64,000 bases of DNA from Ancylobacter amanitiformis (GTDB taxonomy: Bacteria > Pseudomonadota > Alphaproteobacteria > Rhizobiales > Xanthobacteraceae). Positions 55,926-64,000 of this stretch are shown here, piece after piece. A model generated the notes under the pieces. It worked only from the letters and a program-made list of their open reading frames with translations, ran no database searches and was not told the origin of the DNA. The DNA is taken from contig NZ_JAUSVR010000009.1 in assembly GCF_030814815.1 (NCBI RefSeq), positions 62,001 to 126,000 on the forward strand. The letters run 5' to 3'. Position 1 is the stretch's first letter; each line of letters opens with the position of its first letter. The translations under genes and the position numbers were made by a program.

Positions 55926-57191
55926 ATGCAGAGTCGTTTCGGGAGCTGGCCATTGGTGGACGTAACGCTGGAGCCGGAAATCCCGGCTGCCGGGCGCCGG
56001 TTGGTGCTTTTTCTCCCCGGCCACGACCCGACCGACATGGAGTACCATCACGGCCGGTTCGCTAATCAGGCGGCGCGTTTCAGCAAACTCTGGTCCTTTC
56101 ACGTTGCCGTGTCCGCGCGGCATGATGACGAGCAGCAGCATCTCGCCCGCTGGAACGTGGAATGCGGCGGGCCGAACTGGCGCGAGGAGGTCGATTACTG
56201 GATCCTGCGCTGGGATGACATCGTCGTCGCGCTCGACGAACGCCCGGACCCGGTGCGTCTGTGGGGCGGTTTCGGCGGCCTGTTCGATTTCTGGGCCGGC
56301 GGGGCGACCAGCCGCTATGTCGAGGCCAGCATCCAGTATGTCGGCTTCTTCCTGTTTCCCTTCGTGCTGGTTGGCCTGTTCGCGGCCGGCGGGCTGCTGG
56401 CGGGCTGGTTCGCCGATCATCTTCTCGCGGAGATCGTGCCCTCGCCGGTCGCCTGGCTCATCGGCATCATGGCCGCCATCGCCGTCTTCTTCGGCCTGTT
56501 CCGGCAACCCGGGCGCTACTGGCGCCTGCACCAGGCGCTCGACGACTGGGACCTGGCGCGCAATTACCTGCACGACAGGACGCCGGAGCTGAATGCGCGC
56601 CTCGACCAGTTCGCCGACGAACTCGTCGAAGCCGTGCGGTCGAAGCGCTATGACGAGGTGCTGCTGGTCGGCCACAGCCTCGGCGCGACGCTGATGCTGG
56701 GCGTGCTCGACCGCGCGCTGGACCGCGAGCCGGCCCTCGCCGAGGGGCCGGCGCGCCTGGCCCTGCTGACCTGCGGCGCGACGATTCCCAAATTCGCCCT
56801 CCATGCCAAGGGCGACAAGGTGCGCCGGCAGGCCCGGCGCGTGGCGGACACGCCCGGCCTGACCTGGGTCGAGTTCCAGTCGCGGCACGACGTGATCAAT
56901 TTCTTCGAGTACCACCCGGTCACGCTGCGCGACGTCGCCTTCGACGTCGACACCGACGGCGCGCCGATGCTGCGCGATGCCAATATCAAGCTGATGCTCT
57001 CCGAGGAGAAATACGCGCGCATCCGCCTCAACGCGCTTCGCCTGCATTACCAGTTCCTGCTGGCGAACGAACGCAAAGCTCCTTACGACTATTTCATGTT
57101 CGCGCTGGGGCCGCTGGCCTTTGCCGACATCACGTCGCGGCCTGAGGGGCCGATCGGCCGCTTCGCGCCGGACGGGTCCCTCATCACCTAG
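55926..57191 (+). CDS. Membrane-embedded alpha/beta hydrolase-like (lipase-type) protein
   Basis: A 421-residue protein. N-terminal GRRLVLFLPGHDPTDMEYHH, then two adjacent transmembrane helices (about 137-160 and 176-192), then a lipase-type nucleophile elbow GHSLGATLML with Ser251. A conserved-looking tail includes HDVINFFEYHPVTL (possible catalytic Asp/His). Likely an inner-membrane esterase or lipase of unknown substrate; I do not recognise a named family. ATG at 55926; preceding dxs is divergent. Confidence 0.75.
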   Translation: MQSRFGSWPLVDVTLEPEIPAAGRRLVLFLPGHDPTDMEYHHGRFANQAARFSKLWSFHVAVSARHDDEQQHLARWNVECGGPNWREEVDYWILRWDDIVVALDERPDPVRLWGGFGGLFDFWAGGATSRYVEASIQYVGFFLFPFVLVGLFAAGGLLAGWFADHLLAEIVPSPVAWLIGIMAAIAVFFGLFRQPGRYWRLHQALDDWDLARNYLHDRTPELNARLDQFADELVEAVRSKRYDEVLLVGHSLGATLMLGVLDRALDREPALAEGPARLALLTCGATIPKFALHAKGDKVRRQARRVADTPGLTWVEFQSRHDVINFFEYHPVTLRDVAFDVDTDGAPMLRDANIKLMLSEEKYARIRLNALRLHYQFLLANERKAPYDYFMFALGPLAFADITSRPEGPIGRFAPDGSLIT

Positions 57192-57305
57192 TGCCGATTC
57201 CGATCCGGTGAAATCGCCGGATCGGCAAGAAAGCGCTCTGGATTCGATAGACTGGAGCGGTCTCCGCGAGAGACGATCAACTGTCGCGGAGACCGCTCCA
57301 GACGT
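57192..57305. repeat. Two intergenic inverted repeats
   Basis: A first stem pairs CCGATCCGG (57200-57208) with CCGGATCGG (57217-57225). A second, 17-bp perfect stem pairs 57253-57269 with 57284-57300 (TGGAGCGGTCTCCGCGA and its complement). They lie directly after the lipase-like gene and may end its transcript; the form matches dispersed elements elsewhere in the window. Confidence 0.8.
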
Positions 57306-57362
57306 ATTATTCCACGTCATTTCCCGCCTGGATATTTTCCCCATCGCCTGAACGGACGCTTC

Positions 57363-57950
57363 ATGGACCTCATTATCGCTGCAAAAATCGTCTGGGCCGT
57401 CGGCGTGGTAGGTTGGTACGTCATCCGCATCCCCTTCGAACAGAAGGTGAAGCGCGAGCGCGTGATCGACGCCCGCCACCGGCTCCGTGAATTGATCCTC
57501 CTGTCCTGCTCCACGCTCGGCCTCGGCATCATCCCGATGTTCTGGGCCACCTCGCCGCTGTTCAGCTTTGCCGATTATCCCTATTCGGTGGTGCAGTTCG
57601 GCCTCGGCACGGCGCTGTTCGCCTTCGCCCTGTGGCTGTTCCGCCGCACGCACGAGGATCTCGGGCGCAACTGGTCGGTCACGCTGGAGATCAAGGACGA
57701 GCACAAGCTGATCACCGGCGGCGTCTATCGCTACGTGCGCCACCCGATGTACTCGGCCTTCTTCCTGTGGGCGGTGGCCCAGCTGATCCTGGTTCCCAAC
57801 TGGATCGCCGGGCCGGCCGGCATCATCGGCTTCGGCATTCTCTATGCCTTCCGCATCGGCAAGGAAGAGCGGATGATGCTCGACACGTTCGGGGAAGAGT
57901 ACCGCGTCTACAGCGCCCGCACGGCGCGGCTGCTGCCCGGCATCTACTGA
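57363..57950 (+). CDS. Isoprenylcysteine carboxyl methyltransferase (ICMT/PEMT) family protein
   Basis: A 195-residue membrane protein with four or five helices. The SAM-binding family motif GVYRYVRHPMYSAFFLWAVAQ (abbreviated here: RHPMYS) is present with GKEERMMLDTFGEEYRVY at the end. Bacterial members methylate lipids or isoprenoid-type molecules; the substrate is unknown. It is followed 16 bases later by the DUF1272 gene on the same strand. Confidence 0.9.
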   Translation: MDLIIAAKIVWAVGVVGWYVIRIPFEQKVKRERVIDARHRLRELILLSCSTLGLGIIPMFWATSPLFSFADYPYSVVQFGLGTALFAFALWLFRRTHEDLGRNWSVTLEIKDEHKLITGGVYRYVRHPMYSAFFLWAVAQLILVPNWIAGPAGIIGFGILYAFRIGKEERMMLDTFGEEYRVYSARTARLLPGIY

Positions 57951-57966
57951 ACCTGCGGAGCGGGCC

Positions 57967-58215
57967 ATGCTGGAACTGAGGCCGAACTGCGAATGCTGCG
58001 ACCGCGACCTCCCGCCGGCGACGCGGGAGGCGGTGATCTGCACCTTCGAATGCACCTTCTGCGCGGATTGCGCGCGGGACGTGCTCGGCGGCATCTGCCC
58101 CAATTGCGGCGGCGAACTGGTTCGCCGCCCCATCCGCCCGGCCACGGCCCTGGCCCGCAATCCGGCCTCGACGGAACGGGTGTTCAACCCCGACTGCCGC
58201 CGCGCCGCCGGTTGA
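57967..58215 (+). CDS. DUF1272 cysteine-rich small protein
   Basis: An 82-residue protein with zinc-finger-like cysteines: CECCDRDLPP, CTFECTFCADC and GICPNCGGELVRRP. This is the typical DUF1272 pattern; the family is widespread in Proteobacteria and of unknown role, perhaps a metal-bound adaptor. Co-directional with and close to the methyltransferase gene. Confidence 0.9.
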   Translation: MLELRPNCECCDRDLPPATREAVICTFECTFCADCARDVLGGICPNCGGELVRRPIRPATALARNPASTERVFNPDCRRAAG

Positions 58216-58221
58216 GCCGCC

Positions 58222-58644
58222 TTATCCGCCGGTGAAGCGGGCCGCGGTGAAACCCGACGCGGCGACATCGCTGCAGAGCGGCGACCACTGGCAGGCCTCG
58301 CAGGCGCGGCGGATCGTGCCGGCGGCGAAGGCCGCGCGCAGCCGCGCCACGCTTGCCGTGGTGAGGGGGATGGGCGCGCCCGGCACGAGTTCGCTCCCGA
58401 TCAACACCGACAGCGCGGCGAGCGCCTGCGCATCGCGGGCAGCGATGCGCGGTTTCAGGCAATGGTGCCCGCCTTCCAGCATCGGCGCGCAGATCTCGTC
58501 CGGCCCCTCCACGAGAACCGCCTCCTCGCCGGCATTCAGCCGGTAGACGACGCGCTCGTAATGCGCGACGAAGGCGGGCGTGTAGCCCCGCCCGACATAG
58601 GTGAGCAGGCACAGGAGATGATGGGCGCGCAGCCGGATCGTCAT
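58222..58644 (-). CDS. DUF1284 protein
   Basis: A 140-residue protein beginning RLRAHHLLCLLTYVG, the DUF1284 signature, with later cysteines in GGHHC and ACEACQWSPLCS that could bind an Fe-S cluster or zinc. Function unknown. It converges with the DUF1272 gene, leaving only six bases between stops. Confidence 0.85.
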   Translation of the reverse strand: MTIRLRAHHLLCLLTYVGRGYTPAFVAHYERVVYRLNAGEEAVLVEGPDEICAPMLEGGHHCLKPRIAARDAQALAALSVLIGSELVPGAPIPLTTASVARLRAAFAAGTIRRACEACQWSPLCSDVAASGFTAARFTGG

Positions 58645-58665
58645 CCCCGCCCGCCCGCGCGCGCT

Positions 58666-58911
58666 CTATTCGCCATCCAGCGGCACGGTTCCCGACGGCT
58701 TGCCGTCGAGCCCGAGCGTGATCCGCTCGACCCGCGCCTCGGCATCCTTCAGGAGCGCGTCGCAGCGGGCCTTCAAGGCCTCGCCGCGCGCATAGAGGGT
58801 GATGGATTCCTCCAGCGGAACATTGCCGCCCTCAAGCTTGCCGACGATCGCCTCAAGCTCGACGAGCGCCGTCTCGAAGCTCAGCGTGTCCACAGTCGCC
58901 GCATCGGTCAT
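58666..58911 (-). CDS. xseB: Exodeoxyribonuclease VII small subunit
   Basis: An 81-residue helical protein with the family text FETALVELEAIVGKLEGGNV and LEESITLYARGEALKARCD. It binds the XseA catalytic subunit. The ATG at 58911 is preferred to an upstream frame. It follows the histone-deacetylase-like gene on the same strand, the usual order in Hyphomicrobiales. Confidence 0.95.
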   Translation of the reverse strand: MTDAATVDTLSFETALVELEAIVGKLEGGNVPLEESITLYARGEALKARCDALLKDAEARVERITLGLDGKPSGTVPLDGE

Positions 58912-58978
58912 CGCGTTCTCCTCGCCGTGAGTCGCGCCCCTTATACAGGCTCGCGGGCGCGCGCTCATCCCCCTGCCG

Positions 58979-59908
58979 TCACCCGCGCATCAGCGCCATG
59001 ACATGGGCCGAGGCGGAGCGGGCGAGCCCCTCCAGGTCGTAACCGCCTTCCAGCACCGAGACGAGCCGGCCGCCGCAGCGGCGGTCGGCCACGTCCATCA
59101 GTTTCTTGGTGACCCAGCTGAAATCATCTTCCAACAGATTGATGTTGGCGAGCGGGTCGCGCGTATGCGCATCGAAGCCGGCCGAGATGATGATGAGTTC
59201 GGCCCCGAACGCCTCCAGCCGCGGCAGGATGCGGCTCTCGAACGCCTCGCGGAACGCCTCGCCCCCGTCGCCCGAGCGCAGCGGTGCATTGACCACATTG
59301 TCCGTGGTGCCCCGCTCGCCCACCGCACCGGTGCCAGGGAAGAGCGGCATCTGGTGGGTCGAGGCATAGAGCACGCTCGGGTCGGACCAGAAGATCTCCT
59401 GCGTGCCATTGCCGTGATGCACGTCGAAATCGACGATGGCGACGCGATCGAGACCATGGACCGCCTGCGCATGCCGGGCGGCGATGGCCACATTGTTGAA
59501 CAGGCAGAAGCCCATGGGCGTGCGCGTCTCGGCATGGTGGCCGGGCGGGCGCATGGAAACGAAAGCGTTGCTCACCTTGCCCAAGAGCACCTCGTCGACC
59601 GCCATCACCGCGCCACCGACCCCGCGCCAGATCGCCTCGCCGGTGCCCGGCGACATCACCGTGTCGCCGTCGATCCGCACCAGCCCCTCCTCTGGCATGG
59701 CGGCGTCGAGCGCGGCGACGAAATCCTCCGGGTGCACGCGCACGATATCCTCGCGGCTGGCGATCGGGGCCTGCTCGCGGGCCAGCGTGGCGAACGCCTC
59801 GGCCTCGAACACGCGATTGAGCACGCGCACCCGATCCGGCCGCTCGGGATGGCCGGCCGGCGTGAGATGTTCCAGGCAGGCGTCGTGCGCAACAAGCAGC
59901 GTCGTCAT
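58979..59908 (-). CDS. Histone deacetylase family (acetylpolyamine/acetoin-type) hydrolase
   Basis: A 309-residue zinc amidohydrolase. Active-site text is intact: [22 protein letters not shown] and [15 protein letters not shown]. Bacterial members deacetylate polyamines or other small molecules, not histones. It lies 67 bases upstream of xseB and is probably transcribed with it. Confidence 0.94.
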   Translation of the reverse strand: MTTLLVAHDACLEHLTPAGHPERPDRVRVLNRVFEAEAFATLAREQAPIASREDIVRVHPEDFVAALDAAMPEEGLVRIDGDTVMSPGTGEAIWRGVGGAVMAVDEVLLGKVSNAFVSMRPPGHHAETRTPMGFCLFNNVAIAARHAQAVHGLDRVAIVDFDVHHGNGTQEIFWSDPSVLYASTHQMPLFPGTGAVGERGTTDNVVNAPLRSGDGGEAFREAFESRILPRLEAFGAELIIISAGFDAHTRDPLANINLLEDDFSWVTKKLMDVADRRCGGRLVSVLEGGYDLEGLARSASAHVMALMRG

Positions 59909-60129
59909 GGCGTTCCTTGGGATTTGACCGATCTGTCGGTGGGGTTCTTGGTCGGAACAGGCTTTTCATTGTTCCAACGACGATTGATTGTAGACGATAT
60001 GCCACGTGGGAACGGCGAGCCAGCGCGGCAAGCCTGTGGCCCACGAATTTCGCCGTCGCTCCATCGTCAGCCCGCCGGTTGACCGACGCGAGCGGACACC
60101 CTATCCGAGCGCGGGACCCCGGAGGAATG

Positions 60130-61143
60130 ATGAGCGCAGGCGGCCAGGCGTCCGAACGCGCGACACGGCGGATGGCGGCGGATGCGGCCGGCATCGATGA
60201 GGCCGCGCGCGCGCTGGTGGCCGGCGGTCTGGTCGCCCTTCCGACGGAGACGGTCTATGGCCTCGCCTGCGACGCCACAAACCCGCGCGCCGTGGCCAGC
60301 CTCTATGCCGCCAAGGGTCGACCGCACTTCAACCCGCTGATCGCCCATGTGCCCGATATCGCCGCCGCCCGCCGGGTCGGCCGGCTGACTGCGGCGGCCG
60401 AGGCGCTTGCCACCCGCTTCTGGCCCGGCCCGCTGACGCTGGTGGTGCCGGCGATCGAGGCTGCGACAAGCGACCTTGCGCGCGCGGGGCTCCTGAGTAT
60501 CGCCATCCGTGTGCCGGCCCATCCGGTCGCGCAGGCTGTGCTGGCGGCGGCCGGCCGGCCCATCGCCGCGCCCAGCGCCAACCGCTCCGGCCATGTCTCG
60601 CCGACGCGGGCCGAGCATGTTCTGGCCGATCTCGACGGGCGGATCGACCTCGTGCTCGATGCCGGTCCCTCGCGTGTGGGCGTCGAATCCACCATTCTCG
60701 ACTGCACCGGCGACGTGCCGGTGCTGTTGCGGCCGGGTGGCCTGCCACGCGAGGCGATCGCAGCCGCGCTGGGCTTTGCCCCCGCCAGTCCCACGCCACG
60801 GGCGACCGGCAATGGGGGGGAGGACGCGGCCCCGCTCGCGCCCGGCATGCTGGCCTCGCACTATGCGCCCGCCATACCGGTGCGGCTCGATGCGCGCGAG
60901 GTGCGCCCGGGCGAAGCGCTACTCACCTTTGCCGATGCCCGCCCGCCGGGAGCAGAGCGGGCCCTGGCCATTCTCGACCTAAGTCCCACCGGTGATCTCG
61001 TCGAGGCGGCGGCGAATCTGTTCGACCATCTGCGCCGGCTGGACCGCAGCGGCGCGCAGGCCATCGCCGTCATTGCCCTGCCCCATGAGGGTCTCGGCGA
61101 GGCGATCGCCGACCGGCTGTCCCGCGCCGCCGCGCCACGCTGA
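60130..61143 (+). CDS. tsaC: L-threonylcarbamoyladenylate synthase (Sua5/TsaC)
   Basis: A 337-residue YrdC-domain enzyme with a Sua5 C-terminal domain. It makes threonylcarbamoyl-AMP for the t6A tRNA modification. Seen: PTETVYGLACDA, AAKGRPHFNPLIAHV, PSANRSGHVSPT and the linker GMLASHYAP typical of Sua5. GGAGG at 60121-60125 precedes two ATG codons (60127 and 60130); 60130 has the better spacing. Confidence 0.95.
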   Translation: MSAGGQASERATRRMAADAAGIDEAARALVAGGLVALPTETVYGLACDATNPRAVASLYAAKGRPHFNPLIAHVPDIAAARRVGRLTAAAEALATRFWPGPLTLVVPAIEAATSDLARAGLLSIAIRVPAHPVAQAVLAAAGRPIAAPSANRSGHVSPTRAEHVLADLDGRIDLVLDAGPSRVGVESTILDCTGDVPVLLRPGGLPREAIAAALGFAPASPTPRATGNGGEDAAPLAPGMLASHYAPAIPVRLDAREVRPGEALLTFADARPPGAERALAILDLSPTGDLVEAAANLFDHLRRLDRSGAQAIAVIALPHEGLGEAIADRLSRAAAPR

Positions 61144-61305
61144 CGCCACAGCCCCTCCCCGCCCCCGACATGCTCCCGCCGCCCGCGCCGGCCATTAACC
61201 GGCGGGCAAGGTTAATGCGCGATAACCATAAGGCGTCACCTGCTGAGGCTTGCCCGTCACCGGCAGGCCACGCAGCGGGGCGGCGATGTTGTACAGGCGT
61301 TTTGA

Positions 61306-62646
61306 ATGTGGGCTGGGGCACCGATGGATAGCCAGAGCGCAAGGGCGGCCGTGCTGATTGCCCTTCTCGTGGGCGGCAGCAGCGCCATCGGACCGCAGGA
61401 CATCACCGGCCGCATGGCTCGCCATCCCGGCATCGCCGAGCGTGCCCGCCTCACCATTCTGTCCAATTCGCTGCACACCCTGAAATTGGCTAGCTTCGCC
61501 TGGCCGGCCGGCCCTTCCCTGATTTCCGGATCCGTCATCGGCGAACCGCCCGCCGCGTCGCTGCAGCGCGCCGACGCCAACCACCGCGACAAGACCAACC
61601 TCTTGCCCCTCGACGAGGGCACGCGATCGGGCGCCGGCCCGCTCGGGCTCGCCGGCCGCTCGACCGGTGCCGGCACCGGCGGTGTAAGCCTTGTCGGCTC
61701 GGGCAGCAGCACCGGTGGAACCGGGACCGCCGGCACCGGAAAGGCCGGGCTCGGCACCGCGGGCGCGGGCACCACCGATCAGCCGGACATGGCCGGCATC
61801 GGTACGGAAATCGAGGAATCGGAGGGCGGCGAGGAGGACACGCCGGATATTGCCGCCCGACATAACGAGGGCATCTATTCGTTGTCCGCCGGCGACCCGA
61901 CCGGCGACCCCACCCAGTTGGAAGCCGACGGCCCCGCCGTGGCGCTGGGCGGGGACACGGATGCCGAGGATGCCACGATCGGCACGACGGGGCGCAGCGA
62001 GGGCGCCGAGACCGGAACCGCTGCGGCGGCCGACGACCATCTCCCCCTCTATCGCCAGTCAGCCTTCATCTTCGGCTATGACAGTTCTGCCCTGCCGCCG
62101 CAGCCCTTTCTCCATCTCGATGGTGGCGAGGGCGAGGAGGGCGGCTCCGGCACGCTGGCGCGGGGCGAGGCGGATGCCACCGCCCGCGTGTCCAGCGGCC
62201 CGAGCCCGGCCGAACGCCTCGGCCTTGACGGCAAGCGCCGCGAGCGCTCGGAGAAATGCCTGGCCGAGGCCGTCTATTTCGAGAGCCGCGGCGAACCCGT
62301 GCGCGGGCAGGTCGCCGTCGCGCAGGTGGTGATGAACCGGGTATTCTCCGGCTATTACCCCGCCGATATCTGCCGCGCCGTGTACCAGAACGCCAACCGC
62401 AAGTTCGCCTGCCAGTTCACCTTTGCCTGCGACAATGTGCGCGACCTCGTCACGGAGCCGCGCCTGTGGAAACAGGCCCGGCAGATCGCCGCGGACATGC
62501 TCGACGGCCTGATCTGGGACGAGAAGGTGGGGCGCGCGACGCATTATCATGCACAGTCGGTGCACCCGAGATGGATCCGCGAGATGCGCCAGCTCGACCA
62601 GATCGGCGAGCACACCTTCTACCGTCCCCGCCGCTGGACAGGATGA
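61306..62646 (+). CDS. Cell wall hydrolase, SleB type
   Basis: A 446-residue protein. The last 140 residues form a Hydrolase_2 (SleB) lytic-transglycosylase-like domain: LAEAVYFESRGEPVRGQVAVA, VVMNRVFSGYYP and CQFTFACD. An N-terminal hydrophobic stretch (AAVLIALLVGGSSAIG) acts as signal or anchor. A long low-complexity Gly/Thr/Ala and acidic region (about 110-240) links the two. It probably cleaves peptidoglycan during growth. Start ATG at 61306 or 61324. Confidence 0.88.
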   Translation: MWAGAPMDSQSARAAVLIALLVGGSSAIGPQDITGRMARHPGIAERARLTILSNSLHTLKLASFAWPAGPSLISGSVIGEPPAASLQRADANHRDKTNLLPLDEGTRSGAGPLGLAGRSTGAGTGGVSLVGSGSSTGGTGTAGTGKAGLGTAGAGTTDQPDMAGIGTEIEESEGGEEDTPDIAARHNEGIYSLSAGDPTGDPTQLEADGPAVALGGDTDAEDATIGTTGRSEGAETGTAAAADDHLPLYRQSAFIFGYDSSALPPQPFLHLDGGEGEEGGSGTLARGEADATARVSSGPSPAERLGLDGKRRERSEKCLAEAVYFESRGEPVRGQVAVAQVVMNRVFSGYYPADICRAVYQNANRKFACQFTFACDNVRDLVTEPRLWKQARQIAADMLDGLIWDEKVGRATHYHAQSVHPRWIREMRQLDQIGEHTFYRPRRWTG

Positions 62647-63069
62647 GGCGCGGGCGGACGCCGCCGTCCATTCGCGGTCCGCGGCCGCGCCGACTGCCGG
62701 CTGAACGCCGGCTGAATTCCGGGACATTCCGACGCTTCTGCCGGCGCCCGATCCCGGCGGGAGGCCCAGAGCCGGCCCGAAGCCTATGGGGCTGCACGGG
62801 TGAAAAGCCGAATGGCGGGTCAGCCACCCCTCCAAAGTGGGCGGCCGGTTCCCGGGAGGGCTTGTCACGCGTTCGGCGCGGCGCATCTGGAGCCGGCCAA
62901 TGCCCTTCCAACGGCCCTCGGCTCCGGCCGCGCGCGAGGCATCGCCGCGCGCGAGGCATCGGTTGCATACACTCTGGCGAAAATGCCTGCGGCGCTGTGT
63001 TGAACATCGGCAGGCACAGGACAGCCGTGACCCACCGTTGCCGGTCCGTTGGTCCGGCGCGCCCGCGGC

Positions 63070-63134
63070 GCGCAGGTCTTGAGTGGGCGCAGGTCTTGAG
63101 TGGGCGCAGGTCTTGAGTGGGCGCAGGTCTTGAG
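63070..63134. repeat. 17-bp tandem repeat
   Basis: Three exact copies of GCGCAGGTCTTGAGTGG (63070-63086, 63087-63103, 63104-63120) and a fourth truncated to 14 bases. Not coding. Copy number is likely variable between strains. Confidence 0.92.
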
Positions 63135-63370
63135 CCCGAGCGTCGTCCGGTCCCGCGCGGACCGCCTCGGCGAGGCTCTCCGGCCAACCGCCTCGCCTCC
63201 GCTGGCCGGATAGGGCCGCGCGAGATCCGATCACCCGCGATCCCCACAGTCGCCGCATGCCTTGCTCGATCGCCGCTGGCGACGGATCCGGTCGCCGATG
63301 GCGATCCTCCCCATGGCGCAGCCCGGCGCCCTTCCGATCAAGGCACGCAAGACGCCGGATCGCCAAACGA

Positions 63371-63396
63371 AAAGGCCCGGCGTGAGCCGGGCCTTT
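63371..63396 (-). terminator. Intrinsic terminator of the atp F0 operon
   Basis: AAAGGCCCGGC and GCCGGGCCTTT form an 11-bp perfect stem with a four-base loop. Read on the minus strand it lies 38 bases after the atpF stop and is followed by TCGTTT. It ends transcription of the F0 genes. Confidence 0.9.
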
Positions 63397-63434
63397 CGGG
63401 ATCCGATCGAGAAAGGCGAAGGTGCGCGCCTGGC

Positions 63435-63917
63435 TCAGTTGAGCTTCGACTTCACCTCGGAAACCGCGGAGGTCAGGATCCGGTCCGCCGTCGCGCCCAC
63501 CACATTGGCGGTCAGCAGCGTCTCGGCCGCCTTGACGGCGGCCTCGGCGGCCGCGGCCTTGACATCGGCCACCGCCTGCTGCTCGGCCTGAGCGATCTTC
63601 TGCTCGGCCATCTTGGTGCGGCGGACGATGAGATCGTCGAGCTTCTGCTTCGCTTCCGACGCCAGCCGCTCCGCCTCGGCCTTCGCGGTGGTGATGATGG
63701 CCTCGGCTTCGGCCTCGGCCTCACGCTGGCGGCGCTTGTATTCAGCCACCAGCTTGTGCGCCTCGTCCTTCAGCCGGCGGGCCTCTTCCAGCTCCTGCCG
63801 GATACGGTCGCCACGCGAGTCAAGCTTGGCCGCCATGCTCGAAAAGCCGCCGGCCCGGACGACGATCGCCATGAAGACGATGAAGGCCACGGCGACCCAG
63901 AAAGTATCGCTACCCAT
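63435..63917 (-). CDS. atpF: F0F1 ATP synthase subunit b
   Basis: A 160-residue stator subunit: a short N-terminal membrane helix (FWVAVAFIVFMAIVVRAGGF) and a long charged coiled coil (ELEEARRLKDEAHKLVAEYK). It holds F1 to F0. It is the second b-type gene, following b' by nine bases, the alphaproteobacterial atpB-E-b'-b order. Confidence 0.96.
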   Translation of the reverse strand: MGSDTFWVAVAFIVFMAIVVRAGGFSSMAAKLDSRGDRIRQELEEARRLKDEAHKLVAEYKRRQREAEAEAEAIITTAKAEAERLASEAKQKLDDLIVRRTKMAEQKIAQAEQQAVADVKAAAAEAAVKAAETLLTANVVGATADRILTSAVSEVKSKLN

Positions 63918-63926
63918 GGCGCGTCC

Positions 63927-64000
63927 TCAGCTCTTGATGGCGGTGTCGACCGCCGCCTCGACCGCGCCCGGGGCGGGCACGGTGCCGATCAGCTCACCCA
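63927..64000 (-). CDS. F0F1 ATP synthase subunit b' (partial)
   Basis: Only the last 24 codons are inside the window, reading GELIGTVPAPGAVEAAVDTA then IKS and stop. Identity as the b' subunit rests on its place directly upstream of atpF and the resemblance of this tail to b' C-termini. Confidence 0.75.
   Translation of the reverse strand, partial: GELIGTVPAPGAVEAAVDTAIKS

Larger units (their letters stand above)
62647..63434. other. Gene-free stretch between the SleB gene and atpF
   Basis: About 790 bases without a convincing gene: frames on both strands lack recognisable protein features. It contains the 17-bp tandem repeat at 63070-63134 and the atp operon terminator at 63371-63396. Confidence 0.65.

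Noticed and set aside
52981-55965. A 994-codon plus-strand frame
   Set aside because: Antisense to tlyA and dxs, both securely identified.
63070-63134. CRISPR-like array
   Set aside because: Units are 17 bases long and contiguous, with no unique spacers.
62059-63366. A 435-codon minus-strand frame reaching into the gene-free stretch
   Set aside because: It overlaps the SleB-type gene in antisense, includes the tandem repeat and reads as low-complexity text.

Overview
The window is a high-GC alphaproteobacterial chromosome segment. Gene content and order point to Hyphomicrobiales: ffs next to dnaX, hisS-hisZ-hisG, atp b/b' genes, a ccoNOQP-ccoGHIS cluster, and dxs-tlyA with xseB nearby. A Xanthobacteraceae-like organism (Ancylobacter/Starkeya/Xanthobacter type) is my inference from overall flavour, not proof. 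Most of the sequence is core chromosome with tight operons and almost no mobile DNA. I saw no tRNA, rRNA, CRISPR array, transposase or integrase.

Layout. 1-4.2 kb: nudC (cut by the window edge) with a HIT gene, an Fsr-like MFS exporter, proline iminopeptidase and a cupin protein. 4.2-5.95 kb: one AT-rich AIPR-family (abortive infection) gene, the clearest horizontally acquired cargo. It lies between the cupin gene and the SRP RNA gene ffs. 6.0-8.9 kb: ffs, dnaX, ybaB; recR, which usually follows, is absent. 9.2-13.3 kb: a TetR regulator coupled to a three-module LplT-PlsC-acyl-ACP synthetase (aas), with a palindromic operator candidate upstream. 13.4-23.1 kb: the whole cbb3 oxidase system on the minus strand, with a perfect FNR/FixK box upstream of ccoN. 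It ends in an MFS gene that carries the copper-binding motifs of CcoA. 23.3-27.7 kb: small membrane protein, msrA, an exported unknown, a UPF0114 protein and cysG. 28.1-32.2 kb: hisG, hisZ, hisS.

32.3-42.1 kb is more accessory. It holds a small exported Cys-motif protein, an unusual membrane protein with an XRE-like C-terminus, a phosphonate pair (phnX plus FAD oxidoreductase), a membrane TPR protein, an omega-aminotransferase, and an animal-type heme peroxidase. 42.1-55.7 kb: hrpB, a Flp-like pilin, a CNNM/CBS protein, aroC, a release-factor-like protein, a ribB-type gene with an N-terminal helix-turn-helix extension, a DUF1194 protein, rlmD, a DUF1097 protein, tlyA and dxs. 55.9-64 kb: a membrane lipase-like protein, ICMT-like methyltransferase, DUF1272 and DUF1284 proteins, xseB, a histone-deacetylase-like hydrolase, a Sua5-type enzyme, a SleB-type cell wall hydrolase, a gene-free 790-bp stretch with a 17-bp tandem repeat, and the end of the F0 ATP synthase operon.

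Most interesting candidates: (1) the in-frame HTH-RibBX protein, whose predicted promoter gives a near-leaderless long form while an internal Shine-Dalgarno start could give the enzyme alone, with palindromic operator candidates upstream; (2) the single-gene AIPR island beside ffs; (3) the CcoA-like copper importer translationally coupled to ccoS; (4) the membrane protein ending in a cytoplasmic-looking XRE-like domain; (5) a lower-GC mosaic patch inside hisS.
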